Below are positions 39,128 to 48,456 of a stretch of 54,800 bases of DNA, one piece after another. Origin of the DNA: CAZCFB01 sp964511535 (GTDB lineage: Bacteria > Myxococcota_A > Polyangia > GCA-2747355 > CAZCFB01). A program made the translations under genes and the position numbers. Each line of letters opens with the position of its first letter. Position 1 is the first letter of the stretch. The stretch is taken from positions 1 through 54,800 of the forward strand of contig CAZEFW010000045.1 in NCBI GenBank assembly GCA_964511535.1, given 5' to 3'. Below the pieces are notes generated by a model. The model made no database searches, was not told the DNA's origin, and was given only the letters and a program-made list of their open reading frames with translations.

Positions 39128-39366
39128 GAACCTCTCTACTTTTTGGGCTCCTGGACTCTAAACTGTCGATTGCCCACTGTCGACTCCCCTGGGGGCTGCC
39201 CCCCCGGACCGGGGAGGGAGGCCCCGCTTTGTGGGGCGAATGACATTATGACGAAATAGCAAAATATCAGAATGTCAAAGGGTTACGTTGCGCCTGGTAG
39301 GGAGGGCTTGGTTGGTTCTATAATTGCAGTTGGTAGAACCGGGGTACTTCTGTCAGGAGGCAGGTC
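39128..39366. promoter_or_regulatory. Intergenic region with microrepeats and promoter of the MopE-like gene
   Basis: Between divergent genes. It holds a TGTCGA-type microrepeat (about 39162-39186) and a GCCCC/GGGGC hairpin near 39222-39238. An AT-rich stretch has inverted TGACATT (39241-39247) and AATGTCA (39271-39277). TATAAT at 39319-39324 is the likely -10 for the plus-strand gene, which has AGGAGG at 39355-39360. Confidence 0.5.
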
Positions 39367-41490
39367 ATGTTTAGCCGTCGCGCCGTCAACGTCTGGTTTG
39401 GGGTTGCGGCCCTCGGGATGGGGGCAATTATCTACGCTGGCTGTGACCAGGGGACCATCGACAACAACCTGGCCAACTGGGACGGGGGCGGGCCGCCGCC
39501 GGATCCGTGCAAGAAGGGAGGGGACAAGGACGGTGATGGGTACGGCACCGGCTGCGTCAAGGGCAACGACTGTGACGACAACGACCCGCTGACATACCCG
39601 GGCGCCAAGGAGCGCTGCGACGGCAAGGACAACAACTGCAATGGCCAGAAGGACGAGGGGGTGCTCAACCCGTGCGGCACCTGCACCCAGGGGTGCGCCG
39701 GCGTGGGCAAGAACGCGCCGTTCCCCATCGACCCGAAGAAGGACCCCAACGTCAAGGACGCCAAGGGCGTCGGCCTGGACAAGAACGGCGACCTGGTGCT
39801 CAAGAAGGGTGGGGTGAATTTCAACTACATGTGGATCGCCAACACCTACGACCCGGGGGGCAAGTCCTCCTGCGCGTCGACCAGCGCGAGCAACTCCAAG
39901 TGCCGCGGCACCGTCTCCAAGGTGGACACCGACAAGATGAAGGAGGTGGGCCGGTACTACTCCATCACCTGCTTCTCCTCGGGCAACACCTCGGGGTGCA
40001 AGGACAAGAACGGCATCACCCTGGATCGGGACCACAACTGGACCCCCTCGCGTACCGCCGTGGACTACAACTTCGACGTCTGGGTCGCCAACCGGTCAGT
40101 GCACGGCGGGCAGCCAGCGGCCACCAAGATCGCCAACGACGTGCTCGACTGCGTGGACCGCAACAAGAACGGCAAGATCGACACCTCCAAGGACCAGAAC
40201 GGCGACGGTAAGATCACCATGGACTGCGACGGCAACGGCGTGGCCGACAGCGGCTCCACGACCTGCAAGGGGTCGTACGCGGGCAAGCCCCCCGAGTTCC
40301 TGGGCGACGACGACGAGTGCGTGATCCTGACGGTGGCCTACGCCGACAAGAACGACATCGGCCGCTCCATCTGCCTCGATATGGGCAAGGGCATGGTGGG
40401 GGCGTCCAACGCATGGGTCGGCACCTTCTACCGCCCCGAGAACGGCCGCGGGGCCAACAAGTTCTACAAGATCAACGGCACCACCGGGAAGATCGACGCC
40501 ACCGTGAAGCTGCCCAGCGGGCACCACACTTACGGCTGCACCGCGGACGCCCACAACATCATCTGGTCCACCGACATCTACGGCTCGCTGGCCTACTTCA
40601 AGGCCACCTCGCCCTACAGCGTGGGCGCCAAGCTCACCGCGCCGTGGGTGCCCAAGTCGGGCAAGAAGTACCACCACTACGGCATCGCCGTGGATGGCAA
40701 GAGCGACATCTGGCTCGGGGGATACCACTCCAACTGGGTGCTGCGTTACCAGCCCAACAGATCCAACTTCGCCGGCCTCGGCGTGGGCAAGTGGACCCGG
40801 GTGGACCTGAACAAGGGCTACACCACCCGCGGGGTCGCCGCCGACGTGCGCAACTTCGTCTGGGTCGCGGTCAACGAGGGGTACATCGTGCGCATCGCCG
40901 GCAACCTGCCGTCCGGGGTGCATGACCGCACCGCCACCAAGAACGTCTGGCCGCTGAAGTCACAGACCGTCATCGGCGTGGGCGTGGACTTCAAGGGCAA
41001 CGTCTGGGGCGTGGGCCACAAGTACGGCTACGCCTCGCGCCTGGACGTGGACAAGAACGGCAACGTCTCGTCCACCGGCAAGAGCAAGTACGTCAAGATC
41101 GGGCAGAACCCGTACACCTACAGCGACTTCACCGGCTACGGGCTGATGAACTTCATCCGCCCCTCGGGCCGCTACGTCTACCAGCTGAGCCCGTGCCCCA
41201 AGGGGATCCGCGCCCAGTGGAAGCAGGTTGTCTGGAAGGCGACAACCCCGGCGGGTACATCGGTGACGCTGCGGGTGCGCAGCGGCGACACCGACACCAA
41301 CTTCGGCCCCTGGACCGGCTACTTCACCAAGTCGCCGGCCGACGTGAGCAAGCTGAGCGCCACCCCGGTCAAGCCGAACCCCTCCTACTACCTACAGGTG
41401 GAGTTCACCCTGACCAACAAGAACAAGGTCTCCACGCCGATCCTGCACGACTTCGGCGTGGCCTACAGCTGCTACAACGATCCGGGGTAA
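39367..41490 (+). CDS. MopE-like lipoprotein with NHL/propeller-like repeats
   Basis: 707 residues. The signal ends in IIYAGC, so C26 is the probable lipid site. A DxDxDG unit (KDGDGYGTGC, NDCDDNDPLTYPGAKE, DGKDNNCNGQKDE) follows, as in MopE-related proteins. The middle and C-terminal part holds spaced repeats of the type VDGKSDIWLGG, ADVRNFVWVAV and VDFKGNVWGVG, which suggest an NHL or Vgb-like beta-propeller. A C-terminal beta domain ends in FGVAYSCYNDPG. Probably on the outer surface. It has a strong Shine-Dalgarno. Function unknown. Confidence 0.8.
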   Translation: MFSRRAVNVWFGVAALGMGAIIYAGCDQGTIDNNLANWDGGGPPPDPCKKGGDKDGDGYGTGCVKGNDCDDNDPLTYPGAKERCDGKDNNCNGQKDEGVLNPCGTCTQGCAGVGKNAPFPIDPKKDPNVKDAKGVGLDKNGDLVLKKGGVNFNYMWIANTYDPGGKSSCASTSASNSKCRGTVSKVDTDKMKEVGRYYSITCFSSGNTSGCKDKNGITLDRDHNWTPSRTAVDYNFDVWVANRSVHGGQPAATKIANDVLDCVDRNKNGKIDTSKDQNGDGKITMDCDGNGVADSGSTTCKGSYAGKPPEFLGDDDECVILTVAYADKNDIGRSICLDMGKGMVGASNAWVGTFYRPENGRGANKFYKINGTTGKIDATVKLPSGHHTYGCTADAHNIIWSTDIYGSLAYFKATSPYSVGAKLTAPWVPKSGKKYHHYGIAVDGKSDIWLGGYHSNWVLRYQPNRSNFAGLGVGKWTRVDLNKGYTTRGVAADVRNFVWVAVNEGYIVRIAGNLPSGVHDRTATKNVWPLKSQTVIGVGVDFKGNVWGVGHKYGYASRLDVDKNGNVSSTGKSKYVKIGQNPYTYSDFTGYGLMNFIRPSGRYVYQLSPCPKGIRAQWKQVVWKATTPAGTSVTLRVRSGDTDTNFGPWTGYFTKSPADVSKLSATPVKPNPSYYLQVEFTLTNKNKVSTPILHDFGVAYSCYNDPG

Positions 41491-41500
41491 GGCGCCGCTC

Positions 41501-42706
41501 CTAGGGGGCAGACCACCGCACCTGGTGCTCCACCTTCTCCAGCTGCTCCGGGCCGTGGGGCAGGCGGCAGCGGATCCGGCCTGACCAGACGCACGCCACG
41601 GTGCGCTGCTCCATGTCCACCACCACGGTGTTGAGGAACGGCTGGAGTTGCTGCGCCGCCTCGGTGAGCGGGCGCGCCAGCAGCCCGGGTACGTCCCCGG
41701 GCAAGCGCAGCTCGAACTCCGGGTAGTCGGGGTCCATGTTGATCAGCTTGATGGGCGCGTCGGCAGGCAGCTGGGGGAAGATGAGCGCCGGCGAGGCGCC
41801 GCACTGGAACCGATCGGAGGCGCCCTGGTCGATGGGCTTCGGGGTGAAGATGTCCGGCGCGACCCAGCCGAGGGTCGCCTCGCGCAGGGGCGGGTCATCG
41901 GGGCGCGGCGCGTCGGGGCGCGCCCGGTAGGTGTAGATGCCGGTGAAGGCCACGCGCGGGAACCACTCGTGGGCGAACCAGCCGATGCCGGCGGGCACGG
42001 GCTGCAAGGTCCAGCGGAAAGGATCCCCTGTGACCAGGCGCCTGGGAGTGAGCAGGTCGTCCGGGTCCTCGACGGTGGGGAGCTCCAGGCCGTCGACCCC
42101 CTCGCTCATCTCGATCACGTACCCCTTGCCCACCGGGTTCCGCTCGTAGGCTGCTGGCCCTTCCCCCTCCATCTCCGGGTTCACGAAGGGCTTGATCGGC
42201 GCGATGTACTGCTCGTACAGCTTCGCCTGGCACCCCCGGTCCACGCCGCCGTAGGCGTTGCGGTAGGTGATCTCCATCTCGGTGAAGGGCTCCGGCTCGG
42301 AAAACCAGATCTGCCCGTCGCGTACCCGCACCTTGCGGGGGCCGCATACGGCCAGGCGCACCCGCCGCCCCGCCACCTCCACGCCGGCCTCCAGGCGCTG
42401 GACGGCCATGCCCCCCGGTGCGTGTGCCTTCGCGCCGGTGATCACCAGGTCCGCGGCGGGCTTGAAGGCGTACATCTCCGAGTCGGTGAGCGGCAGCCCC
42501 TCGTCGTCCTCTGGCATCTCCACCAGCCCGGGCTGCTCCTCCAGGGGCACGCAGGTGCCGTCGCGGCCGAACTTGTAGGTCCGCTTGGCCACCACCGCCA
42601 GCTCCGACTGCCTGGCGAAGACGGCCGAGTGCACTGGCCCCTGAAGCTCCGGGACCGTGTCTTCGGGCAAGGTGTTTTCTGTGAGGGTATCCTGGTCGTC
42701 GATCAT
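41501..42706 (-). CDS. DUF2169 family protein, type VI secretion accessory (copy 2)
   Basis: 401 residues with the DUF2169 pattern: VFARQSELAVVAKRTYKF at the start, then FTEMEITYRNAYGGVDRGC, YERNPVGKGYVIE, and a C-terminal DMEQRTVACVWSGRIRCRLP. DUF2169 proteins are found beside VgrG, PAAR and effector genes of type VI secretion systems and are thought to help load spike-linked cargo; the mechanism is not settled. It is the last gene of the four-gene minus-strand island. Start ATG at 42706. Confidence 0.85.
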   Translation of the reverse strand: MIDDQDTLTENTLPEDTVPELQGPVHSAVFARQSELAVVAKRTYKFGRDGTCVPLEEQPGLVEMPEDDEGLPLTDSEMYAFKPAADLVITGAKAHAPGGMAVQRLEAGVEVAGRRVRLAVCGPRKVRVRDGQIWFSEPEPFTEMEITYRNAYGGVDRGCQAKLYEQYIAPIKPFVNPEMEGEGPAAYERNPVGKGYVIEMSEGVDGLELPTVEDPDDLLTPRRLVTGDPFRWTLQPVPAGIGWFAHEWFPRVAFTGIYTYRARPDAPRPDDPPLREATLGWVAPDIFTPKPIDQGASDRFQCGASPALIFPQLPADAPIKLINMDPDYPEFELRLPGDVPGLLARPLTEAAQQLQPFLNTVVVDMEQRTVACVWSGRIRCRLPHGPEQLEKVEHQVRWSAP

Positions 42707-42729
42707 GGGGGCGGCTCCGGGGGGCTGGC

Positions 42730-43620
42730 CTAGCTGTCGTCCGCGGAGGGCGAGTCGGAGAAGGGGTGCACGAAGCGCCCGCTCGACCTCTGCTGGGAAG
42801 GATCGGCGGCGCCTTGTTCCGGCGCCCGGGTCACGCCGAAGCCGAGGATCCGAAACGCGGCGTGGGCGTCGGAGCCCACGCCGTCCCCGTCGATGCGCTC
42901 CTGGAACACGCGCCCCGGGTTCTCGAAGCCGGAGCTCCAGTTGGAGCCTTCGTTGCTGGTGCCGCTCGCGGCCAAACCGAGGCCGGCGTCAGGCCCCTCG
43001 CCGATGATTTCGCCGATGGCAGTTAACACCTTGGGGGCGACCTTGGGCAGCACCTTGGCGAGCCCCTTGGTGGCCAGGGCACCCACGCCAAAGCCGAGCC
43101 CCTCCAGCAGGCACTGGTAGGCGCTTTCGGCGATGCAGTTGACGATTCCGCCCACGATGTCCCCGGCGGTCATGCCGGTGAAGACCGAGATCTGCGTGGG
43201 GATGGCCAGGCCGGTGGGCAGGCCCGGGAAGCTGCACACGATCCCCTCGAAGTAGGTGATGCAGTAAGGGATCGGGTCCGCGCAGGCGGGCAGGGAGAGC
43301 CCGAGCACGCCCACCTGGCTCTTGTGGGCGCAGAACAGCGGCTTGGCCGAGCTTGTGGCCGTGGCGAGCAGGCTGAAGCCGGCGCTCACCAGGAAGGTCG
43401 GGTCCGGCACGCAGACCAGCACGTGGGGGCGCAGGAAGCCGGTGTCGTGGGTGATGCCGAGCGGGTTGTTGTTGCCGGCGCTGCCCATGGTCACCGTGGG
43501 GGCGTTCTTCTGGAACCAGGGGAGCAACCCCTGCCAGGTGAGCACCGAGGCCCCGAGGCAGGTGGGGAGGTGGAACTCGGGGGCGAACACCACGTCATAG
43601 GTCATGCAGAACCGGTGCAT
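42730..43620 (-). CDS. Unknown protein of the type VI accessory island, possible cargo
   Basis: 296 residues from the ATG at 43620, which has GGAG five bases upstream; an upstream in-frame start at 43653 falls in the previous gene. Residues about 1-120 carry many conserved-looking Cys and aromatic residues (MHRFCMTYDVVFAPEFHLPTC... VPDPTF). Residues about 130-200 are hydrophobic and glycine-rich, so membrane insertion is possible. The C-terminal part is polar. There is no PAAR or known toxin motif. It lies between two DUF2169 genes with one base before the upstream stop, so cargo or a spike-cap role are both open. Not recognised. Confidence 0.6.
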   Translation of the reverse strand: MHRFCMTYDVVFAPEFHLPTCLGASVLTWQGLLPWFQKNAPTVTMGSAGNNNPLGITHDTGFLRPHVLVCVPDPTFLVSAGFSLLATATSSAKPLFCAHKSQVGVLGLSLPACADPIPYCITYFEGIVCSFPGLPTGLAIPTQISVFTGMTAGDIVGGIVNCIAESAYQCLLEGLGFGVGALATKGLAKVLPKVAPKVLTAIGEIIGEGPDAGLGLAASGTSNEGSNWSSGFENPGRVFQERIDGDGVGSDAHAAFRILGFGVTRAPEQGAADPSQQRSSGRFVHPFSDSPSADDS

Positions 43621-43621
43621 G

Positions 43622-44629
43622 TCAGCTCCTCCCTCCAGACTCGTTGCCGCCATCGGCCACCGTCAGGGTGACGGATCGCTCGGTCCTGGCGTCCATGGGG
43701 AACACAGCCGCAGCGCGCCAGCGGAACATGACCCGCCGCTCCTCTCCCATGACGATGATGGTGTCCATCACAGGCTTCATGACCTCGGACACCTCGCCCC
43801 GGCGCAGCACCAGCTCCCCCGGGAAGGCGGGCAGCGCCAGGCGCAGCGGGCTGCCCTGGCCCACGCCGTCCACGGCGAGCAGCTCGTCGCCGCGCAGGGG
43901 CTCCACCATCAGATCCGGGTGGGCACAGTTGTAGATCATCGGCTGCTCGTGGCCGGCGGGCGGGAAGACCGGCCGCCCGTCCGCGTCCCGGTGGCCGTCG
44001 GCGGTGAGCCGCAGCCCGCCGTCCTGGGGGTAGACGCCGGGGCAGACCGGCTCTGGCCGATCCGTCGGATTGCGCAGCGGGCTGTCCGGGCGCTCCAGGT
44101 TGGGCATGGCCACGCCCACCGGCGAGTCCGGCTCGGCCCAGAACCCCTTGCCCGCGGGGTTGTGCACGTAGGGCATCTCGCCCCACTCGTTGACCACCTT
44201 GCCGCCGAAGGCGTTGGTCAGGGTGAGATCCATCTCGGTGAAGGGCTGGGCCGGCCCGGGGATGATCTGGTCGTCCTGCTCGACCCAGACCCGGTCGCCC
44301 ACCACGTCCACGGCGTAGGAGAAGTCCCCCAGGCCGAGGCGCACGCGCATGCGCGTAACGGCCCCGCCGCCCGCGGGGCGGGCCTTTCCCAGGACCACGA
44401 AGTCCACCTTGGGCCGCGGCATCGGGTTGTCCGCGGGGAACACCCCGTACGGCGTCTCGAGCTCCTCCATGTGCACGGGCCACGGGTTCTCGCTGGCAGG
44501 CGTCAGCGTGGCGCCGTCCTCGCCGATCTCGTAGGTCGCCTTGATCAGGGCGGTGCAGCCGAGCTCCGCTTCGCCGAAGCCGCCCGAGAAGATCTCCGCT
44601 TCCAGCCAGGTGTCGTTGACGAGCTTCAA
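43622..44629 (-). CDS. DUF2169 family protein, type VI secretion accessory (copy 1)
   Basis: 335 residues. The DUF2169 pattern is clear: GCTALIKATYEI, FTEMDLTLTNAFGGKVVNEW, YVHNPAGKGFWAEP, and MDTIIVMGEERRVMFRWRA near the end. The start is a TTG overlapping the upstream stop (TTGA), with AGGAG five bases before it. It is about 65 residues shorter than copy 2 and diverged from it. Two copies in one island suggest each handles a different partner. Confidence 0.85.
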   Translation of the reverse strand: MKLVNDTWLEAEIFSGGFGEAELGCTALIKATYEIGEDGATLTPASENPWPVHMEELETPYGVFPADNPMPRPKVDFVVLGKARPAGGGAVTRMRVRLGLGDFSYAVDVVGDRVWVEQDDQIIPGPAQPFTEMDLTLTNAFGGKVVNEWGEMPYVHNPAGKGFWAEPDSPVGVAMPNLERPDSPLRNPTDRPEPVCPGVYPQDGGLRLTADGHRDADGRPVFPPAGHEQPMIYNCAHPDLMVEPLRGDELLAVDGVGQGSPLRLALPAFPGELVLRRGEVSEVMKPVMDTIIVMGEERRVMFRWRAAAVFPMDARTERSVTLTVADGGNESGGRS

Positions 44630-45264
44630 GCCTTCTCCTCGTCTTCCCCGCGGTCCGGCGGGGCGGGCGCGTCAGGGTCCGCCACGGGCGCGCTCCTGGG
44701 CAAGCGCCGGGGCGTACCGGGCGGGTGGTAGTTCAGCGCCAGCAGGTCCTTGAGGTCCTTGACCGCCTGCTGCCGGCGCGCCTGCTCCTCCTCGGTGGGG
44801 CAGTTGAGAAGCACCCGCTCGCCGTTGAGCACCAGGTCGTCGTTGGCCTCCAGGCATACCTCCCCCAGGCGCCCGCGCAGGCTCGCGGCCTGGGCCGAGA
44901 TGTCCAGATCCTCGCCCACCTTCAGCTTCGCGCCGCCGGTGACCTGCTGCTCCAGATCGCCCCCCACCCGCACCGACAGGTTCTCCTGGGCGCACAGCTC
45001 CAGGTTGCGCGAGCGCAGGCTCAAATCGCCGCTGTTGCTGAGCATCAGGCTCGGGGCGTCGAACCGGAGCACCGGGCCCGACTCGGTGAAGCAGACCCGC
45101 AGCTCCACTTGCCCTCCCGCGCCCTGTACGGTGAGGGTCTCGCCGTCCGACTCCATGGCCCAGGACGCGCGCCGGCCGGAGGGGAGTGATACAGGCGCGA
45201 GCGTATCGCTCTCGCTCGACGCAGCTTCCCGTGCTTCTGCCTCGTTCGGCTCCCTGGACGCCAT
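44626..45264 (-). CDS. VgrG-tip-like beta-helix protein of the type VI island
   Basis: 212 residues. After an acidic N-terminus, residues about 45-155 hold short regular beta repeats (LMLSNSGDLSLRSRNLELCAQ, LSVRVGGDLEQQVTGGAKLKV, LDISAQAASLRGRLGEV). This resembles the triple-stranded spike of VgrG or gp5-type needles, or DUF3540-like proteins. The C-terminus is Pro-rich and acidic. First gene of the island. No gp27-like base, so it is not a full VgrG. Assignment rests on pattern and neighbours. Confidence 0.6.
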   Translation of the reverse strand: MASREPNEAEAREAASSESDTLAPVSLPSGRRASWAMESDGETLTVQGAGGQVELRVCFTESGPVLRFDAPSLMLSNSGDLSLRSRNLELCAQENLSVRVGGDLEQQVTGGAKLKVGEDLDISAQAASLRGRLGEVCLEANDDLVLNGERVLLNCPTEEEQARRQQAVKDLKDLLALNYHPPGTPRRLPRSAPVADPDAPAPPDRGEDEEKA

Positions 45265-45368
45265 TTTACCTGCCAGATCAGCTGTTGAAGATACTCAGTC
45301 TACCTGCCAAGGTGCCCGCAGTACAAGGGGACGGCAGGCCCGGGTGGGCGGGGGGAGGAGGCCACGCC

Positions 45369-47033
45369 TCAGAGGGAGAGGCACACCGCGTATACCTCAT
45401 CGCCCAGGGCGGCGGGCGCGATGTTCTCGAGCTCCATCACCGTGGAGGATTTGCCGCAGGTCTGGCTCCGCACCAGGCGATGGCACGGGGCCTTGGTGGC
45501 GGCGCCGCAGGCCGGGATCTTGCCCGCCTTGGAGCCGACCACGACGCAGTCACCCTCGATGGTGCCCTTGGTCAGCGGGTCGGTGTCGGTGGGGTCGTAG
45601 GGCAGACACCAGGAGAGCTGGGTCTGCTCGGTCACCAGCTTGCCCAGGGCGTCCAGGGCAGGGCTGAAGTCGCCGCTGCAAATGGAGTGGGTGGCGCCGC
45701 GCTTGCCGAAGGCGTCCACGAAGTGCCCCAGGCGCACGGCGGGGAAGGCGTTGCCCGCCGTGGAGGTGCAGGAGGGCTTGAGGGAGGGGAGGTGCCCCTG
45801 GTGCGCCACCTCCACCGGCCCGGAGGGGCCCACGATGGCCGAGACCACGACCTGACCCGCGGGCTTGAGCTGCTTGAGCTGCTTCAAGTAGCGGTCAACC
45901 GGGTGGAGGTAGTTGCTCGACTTGGACGGCTTGCACCCCTTGCGTGGTCCGGTCTTGGTGCGGTCGTTGACGTCGCAGGTGACGCCGAAGTCGAAGCAGC
46001 GGAAAGAGGAGAGGGGGCCCATGGGATCGCTGATCTTGTTCTGGAACGGATCGAACAACGTCGCGTTGCTGGCGCTGCAGTCGTCCTCGTCGGAGATGAA
46101 GACCAGCGCCAGGGCGGCGTCCTTGCGCAGGAACCCGGGGTTGGTGCCCGGCTTCAGCGCCAGGTGCGCCGCCTCCAGGGGCTGCTCGAAGCCGCACCCT
46201 CCGGTGCCGAGGGAGGCCACGCAGGAGAACGCGCCGGCCACATCCCCGCCGGCGACGTTGCTGCCCTTGGGCGAGGCCTCGATCCATGCCGCGCTGGCCG
46301 CGGTGCACCCGGGGACCCGCGGCTTGGTCTGGAGCTTGCCCGCGTCACCCTTGCCGGCGCAGGAGGGCAGGGCGAAGCCGCCCGCGCCCAGGTCGGTGGA
46401 GATGACGCCCACCCGGTAGCTCTCCATGGCCTTGTCCAGGGCCTTCATCAGCTTCGGGAAGTTCTGGCTCAGGTTCTTCTGCTCGTGGGCCATGGAGCCG
46501 GAGTTGTCCACCACGAAGAGCAGGTCCACGTCGGTGACCTTCTTCTTGATGGTCTTGACCACGGCGCCAGCGGTCTTCAGGTCGGCAAGGCGATACTTGC
46601 CTCCGCCAGGGACGAGGCTGGTGAGCTGGGAGAGGCCAGCGTCGAGGCTCGCCAGCTTCGTGGGCTGCTGTTTGCCGCCTGCGCCCACTCGCACCAGGCG
46701 GAGCCATTCCGCGGAGCCGGCGGGCAGGTCTGCGGCGCCGTAAGTCAGCGTCAGGCGCAGCGGCTTGCTGACCTTCAGCTCCTCCGGGGTGATGGTAACG
46801 TCGGTGCTGTCGCCCCTGGTGACGGTGAGGGTGACGCGGGTGTCCGCCGCCAGGGCGCCCAGGGGCACCTGGAGGGTGGCCCCGCCTCCTGGCAGGGCGA
46901 TGGTCCCGCCCGCCGCGCCGATGACCGCCGATGCCCTGTCCGCGGTGAGCGCAGCGGAATCCTCCCCGCACCCCGCGGCCAGGAGCGCCGCCAGGGCCAG
47001 CATGCTCGCGATGATTCCCTTTTGCCTGCTCAT
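45369..47033 (-). CDS. vWA-domain lipoprotein with ZU5-like N-terminus (paralogue 2)
   Basis: 554 residues from the ATG at 47033, which has AGGAGG upstream; the frame extends to 47096 without support. The signal ends in LLAAGC, so C22 is the lipid site. Residues about 35-130 resemble a ZU5-like beta domain (SAVIGAAGGTIALPGG...). A von Willebrand A-like domain starts with DLLFVVDNSGSM, which gives the DxSxS metal site. It shares STDLGAGG, CGFEQPL, FLRKDAALALVFISDEDDC and FRCFDFGV with the preceding gene. It is the last gene of the sigma/caspase operon, 67 bases after the other vWA gene. Confidence 0.85.
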   Translation of the reverse strand: MSRQKGIIASMLALAALLAAGCGEDSAALTADRASAVIGAAGGTIALPGGGATLQVPLGALAADTRVTLTVTRGDSTDVTITPEELKVSKPLRLTLTYGAADLPAGSAEWLRLVRVGAGGKQQPTKLASLDAGLSQLTSLVPGGGKYRLADLKTAGAVVKTIKKKVTDVDLLFVVDNSGSMAHEQKNLSQNFPKLMKALDKAMESYRVGVISTDLGAGGFALPSCAGKGDAGKLQTKPRVPGCTAASAAWIEASPKGSNVAGGDVAGAFSCVASLGTGGCGFEQPLEAAHLALKPGTNPGFLRKDAALALVFISDEDDCSASNATLFDPFQNKISDPMGPLSSFRCFDFGVTCDVNDRTKTGPRKGCKPSKSSNYLHPVDRYLKQLKQLKPAGQVVVSAIVGPSGPVEVAHQGHLPSLKPSCTSTAGNAFPAVRLGHFVDAFGKRGATHSICSGDFSPALDALGKLVTEQTQLSWCLPYDPTDTDPLTKGTIEGDCVVVGSKAGKIPACGAATKAPCHRLVRSQTCGKSSTVMELENIAPAALGDEVYAVCLSL

Positions 47034-47100
47034 GTCGATCCTCCTCGCTGTTTGTTGTCTGGGAGGACCTACGCCGCCGCGCGGCGGGAGGGACAAAAAA

Positions 47101-48456
47101 TCAGATCTTCTTGCAGGGGGAGAGCAGCACCGCCTCGGCCACAGACTTGGCCAGCGATTTCATGGTCTGGGTCAGGCCGCTGACGCAGATCTGGTCGAAG
47201 GAGGATGAGGGGGCCAGGGCATCCACCACCGCCTTCAGCCGAACCGCGGGTGCGGCGAAGCCGGCGCTGGACTGGCAGGAGGGTTTCAGGGACGGGTAGG
47301 ACCCCTGCTTGGTGACCTCCACGGGGCTGGCGGGCCCGGCGATGACCGCCAGGTGGAGCTGGCGCGGACCGCGCAGGGCCTGCAGCTTCTTGAGCAACGC
47401 GCCTGTGTCGAGCATGTAGCCGCCCCCCGTGCTCGGCTTGCAGCCCGTGCGTTTGCCCGTCGTGGTGCGCGTGCACTTGCTCTTCCCGGGGCACTCGCAC
47501 TGTACGCCGAACTCGAAGCAGCGGAACGAGGTGAGCGGACCGAGGGGGTCGTTGAGCCCCTGTTGAGATGGATCATAGAGCTGCGGGTTGGTGGCGGTGC
47601 AGTCGTCCTCGTCGGTGAGGATCACAACCGCCAGGGCTGCATCCTTGCGCAGGAAGTTGGGGTTGATGGCGGGGTCCAGGGCTTTGAGCGCAGCGCCGAG
47701 GGGCTGCTCGAAGCCGCACCCGTCGGTGCCGAGCTTCACCATGCAGCTGAACGCCTGCACCACCTGGTCGCCGCTCACGTTGGATTTGGGGTTGCCGTCG
47801 CCATCGTAGGTGACGCTTATGTAATCGTCGGTGGGGAGAGGGCAGCCGGCGGTGGACGCCTTCTTGATCAGCTTGCCGCCGTCGCCGGACGGGACGCAGG
47901 CGCTGTCGACGTACAGGGTGCCGGCGCCCAGGTCCGTGGAGACGACCCCCACCCGCAGATCGAGCAGCAGCTTGAAGCCGAGCAAGGACGACATGAACGC
48001 CGGGAACGCGTCGGCCAGGGCGGCCTGCTCCTGCTGCATGGAGCCCGAGTTGTCCACCACGAACAGCAGGTCCAGCTTGGCCGGAGCGGTGGTGGGCTTG
48101 TACGAGGGGGTGAGGGTGAGGGTGAGCTGCTGGTGCAGGTCGCTCTGCACGAGCACGGTCTTCTTCTCGGTCTGGTAGCCGGTGTTGCTCAGGGCGATGG
48201 TCCAGGTGCCGGGGCTCAGGTCGGCGAGCTTGAACTCGCCGGCAGGGCCGGTGCTGGCCAGGCGGCTGTCTGCACCGGGAGCCTTGGCCGTGACGTCGGC
48301 GCCGGCGACCGGCGTCCCGCTGCAGAGGTCATTTACCGTGCCGGTGATGCTGCCGTTTCCCGGCCGGGTAATGGTCTCTGGCGGGATCGGGTCGAGGCAG
48401 GCCGCGGCCAGCGTCGCGACCACGATGAAGAGCGCTGCGGTGACCGTCCTGATCAA
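47101..48456 (-). CDS. vWA-domain lipoprotein with CnaB-like N-terminus (paralogue 1)
   Basis: 451 residues from a TTG overlapping the caspase stop (TTGA). The signal ends in LAAAC, giving the lipid cysteine. Residues about 35-110 match a carboxypeptidase-regulatory/CnaB-like beta domain (GSITGTVNDLCSGTPVAGADV, YQTEKKTVLV). The vWA domain has DLLFVVDNSGSM, then VGVVSTDLGAGT, FLRKDAALAVVILTDEDDC and FRCFEFGVQC. It is the paralogue of the next gene but with a different N-terminal domain. Its coupling to the caspase gene suggests that the two act together in the envelope. Confidence 0.85.
   Translation of the reverse strand: MIRTVTAALFIVVATLAAACLDPIPPETITRPGNGSITGTVNDLCSGTPVAGADVTAKAPGADSRLASTGPAGEFKLADLSPGTWTIALSNTGYQTEKKTVLVQSDLHQQLTLTLTPSYKPTTAPAKLDLLFVVDNSGSMQQEQAALADAFPAFMSSLLGFKLLLDLRVGVVSTDLGAGTLYVDSACVPSGDGGKLIKKASTAGCPLPTDDYISVTYDGDGNPKSNVSGDQVVQAFSCMVKLGTDGCGFEQPLGAALKALDPAINPNFLRKDAALAVVILTDEDDCTATNPQLYDPSQQGLNDPLGPLTSFRCFEFGVQCECPGKSKCTRTTTGKRTGCKPSTGGGYMLDTGALLKKLQALRGPRQLHLAVIAGPASPVEVTKQGSYPSLKPSCQSSAGFAAPAVRLKAVVDALAPSSSFDQICVSGLTQTMKSLAKSVAEAVLLSPCKKI

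Noticed and set aside
42730..43620. PAAR protein call for the gene between the DUF2169 genes
   Set aside because: No PAAR motif or typical proline-rich metal-binding pattern is visible; only the neighbours suggest it.
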